DNA from: JAUIAI01 sp049680625 | GTDB lineage: Bacteria > Pseudomonadota > Gammaproteobacteria > Burkholderiales > Burkholderiaceae_E | DNA length: 64,000 bases | Direction of reading: 5' to 3' | NCBI GenBank assembly: GCA_049680625.1 | Contig: JBAUID010000218.1 | Span: 5,628 to 69,627 of the forward strand | The notes under the pieces: generated by a model | The model's database searches: none | Seen by the model: only the letters and a program-made list of their open reading frames with translations | What the model was told of the DNA's origin: nothing | Part shown: piece by piece, positions 8,691-16,785 of the stretch | Numbering within the stretch: the stretch's first letter is position 1 | Layout: every line of letters starts with the position of its first letter | Made by a program: the position numbers and the translations under genes

Positions 8691-9140
8691 ATGGCCAATC
8701 CACCTGACGACATCGGCAGTCTGCCGCCTATCCCCGCCAAGCGCTATTTCACTATTGGTGAGGTCAGTGAGCTGTGCGGGGTGAAACCCCATGTACTACG
8801 CTACTGGGAGCAGGAATTCACCCAGTTGCGGCCGATGAAGCGGCGCGGTAACCGGCGCTACTATCAGCACCATGAAGTCTTGCTGGTGAGGCGAATTCGT
8901 GAATTGTTATACGAGCATGGTTTTACCATTAGCGGCGCACGTAATCGCCTTGGTGACCCAGGTGGCGGGGCGCCGGATTCAGACAGCGGATCCGGCCCGA
9001 TGGCGCCGGCGGTGAGTGCCGAGGTTATCGCGGCGGCCCGGGCCGATCTAATGGCTGCGCTTGAGGCCCTTAAGATCGGGCCCTCCGTCATATCTGACAA
9101 ATCTGGCAAATCTGACAAATCTGACGATGCGTCTAATTAG
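8691..9140 (+). CDS. MerR-family transcriptional regulator
   Basis: 149 aa. The winged-helix MerR DNA-binding domain occupies about 17-85: YFTIGEVSELCGVKPHVLRYWE and RGNRRYYQHHEVLLVRRIRELL. There is no cysteine-based metal site; this is the short regulator usually found after ihfA, with no known effector. ATG 8691 follows the ihfA stop by 2 bp; TTG 8685 would overlap ihfA. The C-terminus is a 4-unit repeat (SDK SGK SDK SDD) from a 9-bp tandem repeat at 9093-9128. Confidence 0.9.
   Translation: MANPPDDIGSLPPIPAKRYFTIGEVSELCGVKPHVLRYWEQEFTQLRPMKRRGNRRYYQHHEVLLVRRIRELLYEHGFTISGARNRLGDPGGGAPDSDSGSGPMAPAVSAEVIAAARADLMAALEALKIGPSVISDKSGKSDKSDDASN
9093..9128. repeat. 9-bp in-frame tandem repeat, 4 copies, in the merR 3' end
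   Basis: TCTGACAAA, TCTGGCAAA, TCTGACAAA, TCTGACGAT. Encodes SDK/SGK/SDK/SDD at the C-terminus of the MerR protein. Confidence 0.9.
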
Positions 9141-9185
9141 CGGATTGGCTCGTTCCGAAGCCGCTGATCTGCTGCGATACGCTGA

Positions 9186-9191
9186 TATACT
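9186..9191 (+). promoter_or_regulatory. -10 box of the tRNA-Pro promoter
   Basis: TATACT eleven bases before the tRNA, followed by TTCACCCC; the tRNA-Val promoter has TATACTTCGCCGCC at the same place. The -35 is not recognisable. Confidence 0.45.
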
Positions 9192-9202
9192 TCACCCCGG
9201 TT

Positions 9203-9279
9203 CGGGGCGTAGCGCAGTCTGGTAGCGCACTCGCCTGGGGGGCGAGGGGTCGAGTGTTCGAATCACTCCGTCCCGACCA
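9203..9279 (+). tRNA. tRNA-Pro(GGG)
   Basis: 77-nt cloverleaf: acceptor CGGGGCG pairs with CGTCCCG, T8 A9 present, anticodon stem CTCGC/GCGAG with loop CTGGGGG and anticodon GGG, T arm with TTCGAAT, encoded CCA end. It sits downstream of ihfA-merR, as in many betaproteobacteria. Confidence 0.95.
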
Positions 9280-9406
9280 ATTGTTGTTTACTCCTGCTTT
9301 CTCAATTTCTGATTCTCAACGACGTATCAGTTACACCGCTGTACAAGGCCTGCATCACATGCCTGTCTTACGTGCGAGACTCTCATGTCTGTCGTGAGTC
9401 CGCTTG

Positions 9407-9784
9407 CTAGACGTCGAGGAAGCGATTCGGCTTCAGAAATACCGACAACACCAGCGCACCATTTGGGGCTACGGCATTGTGGATACTCCCGCCAGGGCGC
9501 CACACATACTGGCCCGCAACCGCCTCACCCTCGGCATCCACCAAACTGCCTTCCAGAACATAGGTTTGCTCGAGCGCAACGTGTTCGTGCTCGGGCAGTT
9601 GTGCGCCCGGGGCAAAGCGAGTCAGGGCTGTTGACATGCCTGTTTCCGGATCTTGCATCAGGATCTTGATATCGATACCCGGGAACGGACTTGGCAGCCA
9701 CGGTAATGTGTCCGGGTCGATATATCGCGACGCCATCGCAGGCAGATTGTGGTGCGCTTCGCTATGAGGGGTTTCCGGTGGCAT
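9407..9784 (-). CDS. ChrR-type cupin domain protein
   Basis: 125 aa single-domain cupin. The central motif PGAQLPEHEHVALEQTYVLEGSLVD supplies the H-x-H and Glu metal ligands of cupin motif 1, and WRPGGSIHNAVAP supplies the motif 2 histidine. Such proteins resemble the metal-binding domain of the anti-sigma factor ChrR. It is transcribed away from the ArsS-like gene and shares its upstream region. Function unknown; a link to the neighbouring organoarsenical-like block is only positional. Confidence 0.8.
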   Translation of the reverse strand: MPPETPHSEAHHNLPAMASRYIDPDTLPWLPSPFPGIDIKILMQDPETGMSTALTRFAPGAQLPEHEHVALEQTYVLEGSLVDAEGEAVAGQYVWRPGGSIHNAVAPNGALVLSVFLKPNRFLDV

Positions 9785-9871
9785 GAGCTGACTCCAGACA
9801 GGGGGTTTTGGGTGAACGTCGTCTACGGGCGACGCCAGAGCGTAAGAATTCTGATGCGGCTGCGACCAAGA

Positions 9872-9908
9872 CTACAATGAAATACTTGAAATGGCCTCTC
9901 TACAATGA
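9872..9908 (+). promoter_or_regulatory. Direct repeat upstream of the ArsS-like gene
   Basis: CTACAATGA occurs exactly at 9872-9880 and 9900-9908, 28 bp apart and 10 bp before the start codon for the nearer copy. TACAAT also resembles a -10 hexamer, so one copy may be promoter and the other an operator half, or both may be regulator sites. Confidence 0.35.
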
Positions 9909-9917
9909 GATTTTTGC

Positions 9918-10904
9918 ATGCATAACGTACTTCCCCTGCTCAAGAAAACCCAGTTTCCGGCGCTCACCAGGCGTTCAGTCAAGACCTTGCAGGTGAATCT
10001 GGGTTACTTGTGCAACCAGTCCTGTGTCCATTGCCATGTTAATGCCGGGCCGAATCGCACCGAAATGATGGATGCGAACACCATCGACGCTGTGCTTAAA
10101 TTTGCACGTGAAAACGATATCAATCTACTGGATCTGACGGGTGGGGCGCCGGAACTGAATCCCCATTTTCGGCGTCTTGTCAGCGCTGCACGAGCCAGCG
10201 GTATCCGGGTAATCGACCGTTGCAATCTAACCGTCTTATTCGAACCCGGCCACGAGGATCTGGCGGAGTTTCTCGCCGAAAACCAAGTGGAAATTACGGC
10301 GTCCCTACCGTGCTACTCGCAGGACAACGTGGATGCCCAGCGGGGCAAGGGGGTTTTCGACAAAAGTATTGCCGGGCTTCAAAAGCTCAATGCCCTGGGT
10401 TACGGACATACGCTGGAACTGAACCTGGTTTACAACCCGCAAGGCCCGGTATTACCGCCGCCGCAGGAAGCCCTCGAAGACGACTATCGCCAATTTCTTG
10501 GCGAAAAATTTGATATTCGTTTTACGTCTTTGTTTACCATTGCCAATATGCCCATACAGCGCTTTGGTTCGACTTTGGTAAGCAAAGGATGTTTTGACGA
10601 TTACATGGATGTTCTGCGTGGTGCGCATCGTGACGAAAATCTGGATGCCGTGATGTGCAAAGATTTGATCAGCATTGACTGGAAGGGTTTCGTTTTTGAT
10701 TGTGATTTCAATCAGATGCTCGGGTTGTCGCTTACCAACGGAGATCAAATTCGCACTCATATTTCTGAGTTGACCGGGCGTGCGCTGCACGGTAACCCCA
10801 TAATTGTGCGCGATCACTGTTACGGCTGCACGGCAGGTCAGGGTAGTTCTTGCGGTGGTGCACTCGCCGAGGAAGCGAATCTCGCCACCGTCTCCGGCGC
10901 TTGA
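9918..10904 (+). CDS. arsS: ArsS-type radical SAM protein (TIGR04167-like)
   Basis: 328 aa. Radical SAM signature C32-x3-C36-x2-C39 in LGYLCNQSCVHCHVNAGP, then LDLTGGAPELNP (SAM-binding GGE-like motif) and a Cys-rich C-terminus with C301, C304 and C312 in HCYGCTAGQGSSCGGA. These three features define the ArsS family; the characterised cyanobacterial member adds a 5'-deoxyadenosyl group from SAM to dimethylarsenite, after ArsM methylation, on the way to arsenosugars. Its stop overlaps the next gene by 1 bp (TGATG). The As substrate is inferred from family; no ArsM is in this window. Confidence 0.9.
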   Translation: MHNVLPLLKKTQFPALTRRSVKTLQVNLGYLCNQSCVHCHVNAGPNRTEMMDANTIDAVLKFARENDINLLDLTGGAPELNPHFRRLVSAARASGIRVIDRCNLTVLFEPGHEDLAEFLAENQVEITASLPCYSQDNVDAQRGKGVFDKSIAGLQKLNALGYGHTLELNLVYNPQGPVLPPPQEALEDDYRQFLGEKFDIRFTSLFTIANMPIQRFGSTLVSKGCFDDYMDVLRGAHRDENLDAVMCKDLISIDWKGFVFDCDFNQMLGLSLTNGDQIRTHISELTGRALHGNPIIVRDHCYGCTAGQGSSCGGALAEEANLATVSGA

Positions 10905-11974
10905 TGTCCGGTAATACGTGCGCGCAGGAGAACCCGGTGGCTGTTGCTGGTCGCGTTTGTCCACTCGACTATGCGCTTGGCCCGGATACGTTCAATCAGT
11001 CCGTAGCCCAGGCCGACGTGTTGTACGTTGCCGGCGGGTTGTATGGCAACCCGTTTGCGTTGACCGCAATCGAAGAACTGGTTGCTGCTGAGTCTGGGTC
11101 TGGGTCTGAGTCTGGCGACCGCGTGTTGCTGGCATTGAACGGTGATTTTCACTGGTTCGATACCGGGGCCGACTGGTTTGCTGACATTCATTCACGCACC
11201 GTGAGACACCTGCTGACCCGCGGCAACATAGAAACCGAACTGAGCCGCGGGGGTGATACGGAGGCCGGTTGTGGCTGTGCTTACCCCGATTCAGTCTCAG
11301 ATGTCGATGTCGGCCGCTCAAACTCAATCATGCGTGACCTCGGCAAGACTGCCCGGGAGCAATTATCCCCGATTCAACTGCAGGAAATTGGTCGGTTACC
11401 CGCAGCTTTGGCTGTTGATGTCGGCCTGTCACGGATTGGTATAACCCATGGCGATGATTTCTCACTGGCAGGTTGGTCATTTGCCCATGATCAACTGCAG
11501 CAGACCTGGGCGCGTGGGCTCGCCGAGCGGATGCAGGCTCGGGGCGTGGATATTTTTGCCAGCTCGCACACCTGCCTGCCAGTCGCGGACAGCATCGATA
11601 CCGGTAACAAAACGGTCGCCATTATTAATAACGGTTCCGCGGGAATGGCTAATTTCTCTGGCTCCCGATTTGGCCTGGTTAGCCGCTTCGCGCACCGCGA
11701 TGCGGCTAACGCGCCAGTGCCCGCGCTTTACGAGGCCTGTATTGGTGACGTGATTGTCAGTGCAATACCGGTGCATTTTGCGATAGCACCGTGGCTGGCT
11801 TTGTTTGAAAGTCATTGGCCCGACAATTCTGCGGCCAGCCAGTCTTACCGCGATCGCATAGTTAACGGGCCGGCCTATTCGATTGAACAAGCTGCGCGTG
11901 GCCGTTTTCGTGCGTCCAGGATTGGCGCGAGTACTAAACCTATGGTCAGGCTGCCTGAGGCTACCAATGAGTAA
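10904..11974 (+). CDS. calcineurin-like metallophosphoesterase associated with ArsS
   Basis: 356 aa from ATG 10904, translationally coupled to arsS. Motifs read in order match the metallophosphoesterase fold: GGLYGN (44-49, start of the sheet), NGDFHWFD (79-86), GNIE (107-110), THGDD (181-185) and SSHT (220-223), then NNGSAG (242-247). An extra CGC pair (C123, C125) lies in the insert after GNIE. Residues 64-71 are an expanded Gly-Ser-Glu run. Phosphatase or phosphodiesterase action on a sugar/nucleotide intermediate is plausible but the substrate is unknown. Confidence 0.75.
   Translation: MSGNTCAQENPVAVAGRVCPLDYALGPDTFNQSVAQADVLYVAGGLYGNPFALTAIEELVAAESGSGSESGDRVLLALNGDFHWFDTGADWFADIHSRTVRHLLTRGNIETELSRGGDTEAGCGCAYPDSVSDVDVGRSNSIMRDLGKTAREQLSPIQLQEIGRLPAALAVDVGLSRIGITHGDDFSLAGWSFAHDQLQQTWARGLAERMQARGVDIFASSHTCLPVADSIDTGNKTVAIINNGSAGMANFSGSRFGLVSRFAHRDAANAPVPALYEACIGDVIVSAIPVHFAIAPWLALFESHWPDNSAASQSYRDRIVNGPAYSIEQAARGRFRASRIGASTKPMVRLPEATNE
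11091..11114. repeat. 6-bp in-frame tandem repeat, 4 copies, in the phosphoesterase gene
   Basis: GAGTCT, GGGTCT, GGGTCT, GAGTCT, encoding ESGSGSES in a loop between the first two phosphoesterase motifs. Confidence 0.8.
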
Positions 11975-12653
11975 AGAGAAAATAGTTTTACTGGTTGTCA
12001 TACTTGCCGCGGTAGCCGCTTTTTTTGTTTTTGACCTCGGTCGATTTTTTACTCTTGAGTCAATCAAATCTCAGCGTGAAGGCCTGGCAGCGTCGTTTTC
12101 CGCGAACCCACTGACCTTCTCAGCCATTTTCTTCGCTGCTTATGTTCTGGTTACTTCGTTGTCGTTGCCTGGCGCCGCATTGATGACACTGCTGGCCGGT
12201 GCAATCTTCGGCTTGATCTGGGGTACGGTACTGGTCTCTTTTGCGTCAAGTATTGGAGCAACGCTGGCGTTTTTAGCATCACGGTTTATCTGCCGTGACT
12301 GGGTCCAGGGAAAGCTTGGTAAGCATTTGGCACCGATCAATGCGGGTATCGAAAAAGAAGGCGCGTTTTACCTGTTTACTCTACGGCTCGTACCAATTTT
12401 TCCGTTCTGGATAATTAATCTGGTCATGGGTTTGACCAGCTTGCCCGCGCGAACCTTTTATTGGGTAAGCCAGGTTGGCATGTTTCTGGGCACGGTTGTC
12501 TTCGTCAATGTTGGCACGCAATTGGCTAAGGTCACCAGCTTAAAGGGCATATTGTCCCCAACTTTAATTGCGTCTTTTGTGCTGCTCGGCGTCTTACCGC
12601 TTGCGGCCAAGAAAATCGTTCAGGCATTGGGGAAAAAAAATGATGCGGTCTGA
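11967..12653 (+). CDS. TVP38/TMEM64-family (DedA-like VTT domain) membrane protein
   Basis: 228 aa, five or more hydrophobic segments (about 5-25, 45-75, 80-100, 130-165, 185-215). The VTT-domain core reads SLPGAALMTLLAGAIFGLIWG and RLVPIFPFWIINLVMGLT, characteristic of the SNARE-associated TVP38 family, whose members are thought to move lipids or small solutes across the inner membrane. ATG 11967 overlaps the phosphoesterase gene by 8 bp. Such proteins are frequently coupled with a mercuric-reductase-like flavoprotein, as here. Confidence 0.9.
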   Translation: MSKEKIVLLVVILAAVAAFFVFDLGRFFTLESIKSQREGLAASFSANPLTFSAIFFAAYVLVTSLSLPGAALMTLLAGAIFGLIWGTVLVSFASSIGATLAFLASRFICRDWVQGKLGKHLAPINAGIEKEGAFYLFTLRLVPIFPFWIINLVMGLTSLPARTFYWVSQVGMFLGTVVFVNVGTQLAKVTSLKGILSPTLIASFVLLGVLPLAAKKIVQALGKKNDAV

Positions 12654-12737
12654 TTCCTTGTCTCACCTGAGCCGAAACGCCCGGTGTCAGGAAAATACTC
12701 CAGGTGACCGCCAGGTTGCTGTTTTCTTTTTAATGGA

Positions 12738-14282
12738 ATGCCACCGATGATTGGTCACTTGTTTGGTCAAAAAGCAGCGGTTTACAACAAATTTCCCCGT
12801 CCCGCCCGGTTCGATCGCAACATCGTTGTCATTGGTGCCGGCAGTGCCGGCCTGGTCAGTTCTTTGATCGGTGCGTCAGTTAAAGCCAGTGTGACGTTGG
12901 TTGAATCTCATAAAATGGGTGGTGACTGTCTGAACTATGGCTGTGTGCCGTCCAAGGCGTTGATCAAGACAGCAAAGTTGCTGCACATGGCCCGGCAAAG
13001 TAGCAAGTACGGCATCAAGCGAATGGATGCTGAGGTTGACTTTGCGCAAGCTATGGACCGGGTTGCGGACATTGTTAAAAAGATCGAGCCGCATGACTCA
13101 GTGGAGCGTTATACGGGTTTTGGTGTCGATGTAGTCCTTGGCAGAGCAACTATTAAGACCCCGTGGTCTGTGGAAATTGCGCTGAACGATGAAAACGGCC
13201 AACCGACCGGTGCTACCCAGTTGCTGACTACCCGCAACATCATTATTGCCACTGGTGCTGAGCCCTTGGTGCCGCCAATTCCGGGCCTTGACGAAATGGG
13301 CGTGCTCACCTCAGACAACATATGGGAACTGCGCGAGCTACCGCGTCGACTGCTGGTCCTTGGCGGAGGCCCCATCGGATGTGAACTTGCCCAGTCGTTT
13401 CAGCGTCTTGGATCCCAGGTGACCCAGGTTGAAATGGTGTCAGCGCTGATGTCACGCGAAGATCCTGATATTTCTTCGATGGTGATGAATCAGTTTACCC
13501 GTGAAGGTGTTGACATTCGGGTAAACCATAAAGCCATACGATTCGAAAACCGCGGTGATACCAAGGTTTTAATTGCAGAACGTACCGACAACAATGGCGA
13601 GCTGGTTGAGATTGAATTTGATGCCGTGTTATGCGCTCTGGGCCGTAAGGCCAGGCTTAATGGCTACGGACTGGACGATCTTGGCATAAAAATCAGCAAG
13701 CGCCGAACCGTTGAAGTAAATGATTTTCTGCAGACCAACTATCCGAATATATATGCCGCAGGGGATATCGCCGGCCCGTACCAGTTCACCCATACCGCCA
13801 GCCATATGGCCTGGTTCGCATCGGTCAACGCCTTGTTTGGCAGGTTCTGGCGTTTCAAAGTCGACTACCGTGTGATTCCATGGGCAACTTTTACCGAGCC
13901 GGAGGTGGCGCGGGTTGGTTTGAACGAAACCGAAGCGAAAGAAAAGGGAATTCCATACGAGGTAGTCTCGTACGGGATTGACGATCTCGACCGCGCGATT
14001 GCGGATGGGGTGGACTACGGTGTCGTGAAAGTGCTGACGGTGCCAGGAAAAGACAAAATTCTCGGCGTCACTATCGCCGGGGAACATGCCGGCGATTTGA
14101 TTGCTGAATTTGTGACCGCGATGAAGTACAACCTGGGTCTGAAGAAAATTATGGGCACGATTCATATTTACCCGACCCTTGTTGAGTCCAACAAATACGC
14201 GGCCGGTGAATGGCAAAAAGCCCATATTCCCGAAAAACTATTGAGTTATGTCCGGCGGCTCCATGACTGGGAACGGAGCTAA
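12738..14282 (+). CDS. mercuric-reductase-like FAD/NAD(P) disulfide oxidoreductase
   Basis: 514 aa, class I pyridine nucleotide-disulfide oxidoreductase. FAD-binding VVIGAGSAGLVSSL (about 30-45), redox-active disulfide GDCLNYGCVPSK, NAD(P) motif LVLGGGPIGCELAQ, second FAD motif NIYAAGDIAGPYQFTH, and a C-terminal dimerisation domain ending HIYPTLVESNKYAAG. The N-terminal HMA domain and the C-terminal Cys pair of true MerA are absent, so mercury reduction is unlikely. ATG 12738 or ATG 12747 may be the start; neither has a good Shine-Dalgarno. The electron acceptor is unknown. Confidence 0.85.
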   Translation: MPPMIGHLFGQKAAVYNKFPRPARFDRNIVVIGAGSAGLVSSLIGASVKASVTLVESHKMGGDCLNYGCVPSKALIKTAKLLHMARQSSKYGIKRMDAEVDFAQAMDRVADIVKKIEPHDSVERYTGFGVDVVLGRATIKTPWSVEIALNDENGQPTGATQLLTTRNIIIATGAEPLVPPIPGLDEMGVLTSDNIWELRELPRRLLVLGGGPIGCELAQSFQRLGSQVTQVEMVSALMSREDPDISSMVMNQFTREGVDIRVNHKAIRFENRGDTKVLIAERTDNNGELVEIEFDAVLCALGRKARLNGYGLDDLGIKISKRRTVEVNDFLQTNYPNIYAAGDIAGPYQFTHTASHMAWFASVNALFGRFWRFKVDYRVIPWATFTEPEVARVGLNETEAKEKGIPYEVVSYGIDDLDRAIADGVDYGVVKVLTVPGKDKILGVTIAGEHAGDLIAEFVTAMKYNLGLKKIMGTIHIYPTLVESNKYAAGEWQKAHIPEKLLSYVRRLHDWERS

Positions 14283-14339
14283 GTGGTTGTAGTCAACCGG
14301 GTAAGGTAATAAAACGTTAAAGGCTGACTGGAGGCGATT

Positions 14340-15200
14340 ATGGGTATTGATTTTGATCAACAAGGTTTGCGCCGCGGGTACCGAAACGACAACCATTCAC
14401 TGAGGAGCCTTTGTGGCCGGCGTATTGTGCGTTTATTGGTGTCCCTTGGCCTGGTGATGTCATCGGTCACGGCGTTTGCGCTGGACCATGAGTATGCCGC
14501 TTTAAATGAGTTACTCGCAAAGCATGTGAAGTGGGATGCCAAAGGTGTCGCCAGTGCTGTGGACTACGCCGGTTTCGCCCGCGATCAGCCCAAGCTGGAT
14601 ACGGTGACCCAGGAAATGTCAGCAGTCACCCGTGCCCAGTACAACCAGTTCAGCCGCGACCGCAAACTGGCATTTTTGATCAATGCCTACAACGCATTCA
14701 CCATTCAATTAATTTTGACAAAGTACCCAGATCTCAAATCGATCAAAGATCTTGGCAGCTTGTTTCGTTCGCCGTGGAAAAAAAACTTCTTCAAGCTACT
14801 GGATGATGATCGAAATCTCGACTGGATCGAACACACGATGATTCGGGCGCCTGGGGTGTTTGGTGAGCCAAGAATTCACTTTGTGGTTAATTGTGCGTCA
14901 ATCGGATGCCCGGCACTGCGCCCCGAAGCCATGATTGCATCAAGGCTCAATGCTCAGCTGGCGGACAGCACCCGGCGATTTTTCAGTGATCGTAGCCGTA
15001 ACCGTTTTGATGCCACCAGTGGGGAGTTACAAGTGACCAAACTGCTTGATTGGTATGGTGAAGACTTCCGGCCGGAGAAAAAGTTTCTCGCCACGTACGC
15101 AAAGCAGCTTGCCGATTCAGCGGCAGACCAGGCCAGAATCCGCAGTGGTGACTTCAGTATTTCTTTTCTTGACTATGATTGGACGCTAAATCGCCAATAG
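14340..15200 (+). CDS. exported DUF547 protein
   Basis: 286 aa. A GGAGG Shine-Dalgarno five bases before ATG 14340 supports the start. A long basic n-region precedes a hydrophobic h-region (about 30-46) and probable signal peptidase site AFA-LD, so it is likely periplasmic. The DUF547 core includes KLAFLINAYNAFTIQLIL, NLDWIEHTMIR, RIHFVVNCASIGCPAL and a C-terminal FLDYDWTLN. The Cys in NCASIGCP suggests a cysteine-hydrolase-like fold, but no activity is established. Confidence 0.88.
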   Translation: MGIDFDQQGLRRGYRNDNHSLRSLCGRRIVRLLVSLGLVMSSVTAFALDHEYAALNELLAKHVKWDAKGVASAVDYAGFARDQPKLDTVTQEMSAVTRAQYNQFSRDRKLAFLINAYNAFTIQLILTKYPDLKSIKDLGSLFRSPWKKNFFKLLDDDRNLDWIEHTMIRAPGVFGEPRIHFVVNCASIGCPALRPEAMIASRLNAQLADSTRRFFSDRSRNRFDATSGELQVTKLLDWYGEDFRPEKKFLATYAKQLADSAADQARIRSGDFSISFLDYDWTLNRQ

Positions 15201-15266
15201 TCCAATAATCGCCTGCGATAGTCTTCGATCGTCTATTAGAAGCTTCTTGCGGCTGCCCCGAATCCA

Positions 15267-16088
15267 GTGTCCGACATTCACGATCCACACCGCGAACGAA
15301 GCCACGATCGAAGCCGGCAACAAGAGGCCGACCTGCTGGTTGTCATTCCGTGCTTGAATGAAGCTCTGAACATTGGTGTTATCGTGGCGTCAGTTATTCG
15401 TTGCGGTGCTGTTTGTGTGGTTTGTGACGGTGGCAGCTCGGACAATACAGCAGCGCAGGCCGCAGCTGCAGGCGCATCAGTCATAAAAGCGGGGCCTGGA
15501 AGGGCTACGCAGATGAACGCTGGTGCGCAGTTTGGGTTTGAGTGCTTTCCAAATTCGCGATGGCTGCTTTTCCTTCATGCCGACGTTGGCCTGCCGGTTG
15601 TCAACGACATCCAGGTGACGGCCACTCAGGCGACACACTGGGTTGCACTGACTGCCGGGGCATCTCGTGAGTGGGCTCGTTTTGACATCCGCCTGGTCGC
15701 CAGTACCGGCGGCGGGAAAGGATGGTATCGATGGCAAGAGCGGTATAGCGCGGCACTTTTACCAATCGTGAGCCGGTTGATGAACTGGCGCAGCGCACTG
15801 ACTGGCATCTGTACCGGTGATCAGGGTTTACTGGTGACTCGTGAAATGTTTGTCCGGGTGGAGGGGTTCCCGGCAATTGCGCTGATGGAAGATATCGAGA
15901 TTTCGCGTCGACTGAAAGCGGTCGCTGGTCGGCCATTTCGGTTGCGCGATCAATTACACGTGTCAGCGCGGCGCTGGGAACGCGACGGAATTTTCAGAAC
16001 TATTCTGTCGATGTGGTGGACGCGATTGCGCTACTTTACCGGCACGCCACCAGATGTGCTGCACAAGTCTTACTATGGCAAACAGTGA
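15267..16088 (+). CDS. TIGR04283-type family 2 glycosyltransferase (arsenosugar-locus type)
   Basis: 273 aa, GT-A fold. The nucleotide-sugar domain starts VVIPCLNEALNI, followed by CDGGSSDNT, the metal-binding HAD in LFLHADVGLP, GICTGDQGLLVTREMF, and ALMEDIEISRRLKAV with the catalytic ED pair. The C-terminal RRWERDGIFRTILSMWWTRLRYF is a TIGR04283 hallmark. Initiation is at GTG 15267. In described loci this family occurs with ArsS and is proposed to glycosylate organoarsenicals. It overlaps the next gene by 14 bp. Confidence 0.9.
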   Translation: MSDIHDPHRERSHDRSRQQEADLLVVIPCLNEALNIGVIVASVIRCGAVCVVCDGGSSDNTAAQAAAAGASVIKAGPGRATQMNAGAQFGFECFPNSRWLLFLHADVGLPVVNDIQVTATQATHWVALTAGASREWARFDIRLVASTGGGKGWYRWQERYSAALLPIVSRLMNWRSALTGICTGDQGLLVTREMFVRVEGFPAIALMEDIEISRRLKAVAGRPFRLRDQLHVSARRWERDGIFRTILSMWWTRLRYFTGTPPDVLHKSYYGKQ

Positions 16089-16785
16089 TCCGATGGCGTC
16101 AACGGCCTGCCTGATTTTGTTCGCACGCGAGCCCGAACTGGGTCGGGTCAAGCAGCGTCTCGCTGCTGACATTGGTCCGCAGGCAGCGCTGGCTGTCTAC
16201 CGGCGCTTACTCGAGCGAAGCCTGCGCTTGTCACGCTCTTTCGTGCGTCATGGTTACGCCTCGTCTGCCGGCTCCGGGCGAACTGATTGTCGACTGATAG
16301 TCAGCAGTTTTGAGGACGGGCAGGGCAGGTTGCGGCAATTTTGCCGGCGGACAAACACGGCTTTCCGGGTTCAATGTGGCAATGATCTTGGGCAGCGGAT
16401 GCACAGCGCCATTGATGAGGCGGCTCGTGACGCAGATGGCCCTGTTGTCCTCATCGGATCTGATTGTCCCGGGCTGGGTATGACCGACTTGCGTGCGGCG
16501 TTTGATGCGCTACAGCGGGTGGACGTGGTGATCTCACCGACCCTGGATGGCGGCTACGGTCTTATCGGGGTACGCAACAATCATCGTGAGTTGTTTAGAG
16601 AAATCCCCTGGGGTTCCGACCAAGTAGCTGCACTCACCCGCATGCGTGCGCGGTGTCTAGGTCTGCAGATTCATAACCTGCGTGATCAAGCTGATATCGA
16701 TTTTGTAGCAGATTGGCGCGCCTGGTGCGCTCAGCGGCAAGAAAAACAACTCTGTGAATTTCAATGGGACCAAAGCGCATGTTGA
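16075..16785 (+). CDS. TIGR04282-type (DUF2064) glycosyltransferase-like protein
   Basis: 236 aa from ATG 16075 (ATG 16093 is an alternative). Motifs: LFAREPELGRVKQRLA near the N-terminus (family consensus KxPxPGRVKTRL), GNDLGQRMHSAI, VVLIGSDCPGLGMTDLRAAFDAL and ISPTLDGGYGLIGV, all typical of the NTP-transferase-like DUF2064 fold. Partner of the preceding TIGR04283 enzyme; together they are a reliable marker of arsenosugar-type loci. Overlaps the following gene by 22 bp if that gene starts at its first ATG. Confidence 0.88.
   Translation: MANSDPMASTACLILFAREPELGRVKQRLAADIGPQAALAVYRRLLERSLRLSRSFVRHGYASSAGSGRTDCRLIVSSFEDGQGRLRQFCRRTNTAFRVQCGNDLGQRMHSAIDEAARDADGPVVLIGSDCPGLGMTDLRAAFDALQRVDVVISPTLDGGYGLIGVRNNHRELFREIPWGSDQVAALTRMRARCLGLQIHNLRDQADIDFVADWRAWCAQRQEKQLCEFQWDQSAC

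Noticed and set aside
11477..12067. 196-codon open frame on the minus strand across the phosphoesterase/TVP38 junction
   Set aside because: Composition is Arg-rich and random-looking; the plus strand genes have clear family motifs.
12738..14282. Calling the flavoprotein a true mercuric reductase (merA)
   Set aside because: No HMA domain, no C-terminal vicinal cysteines, and no merR/merT/merP neighbours.
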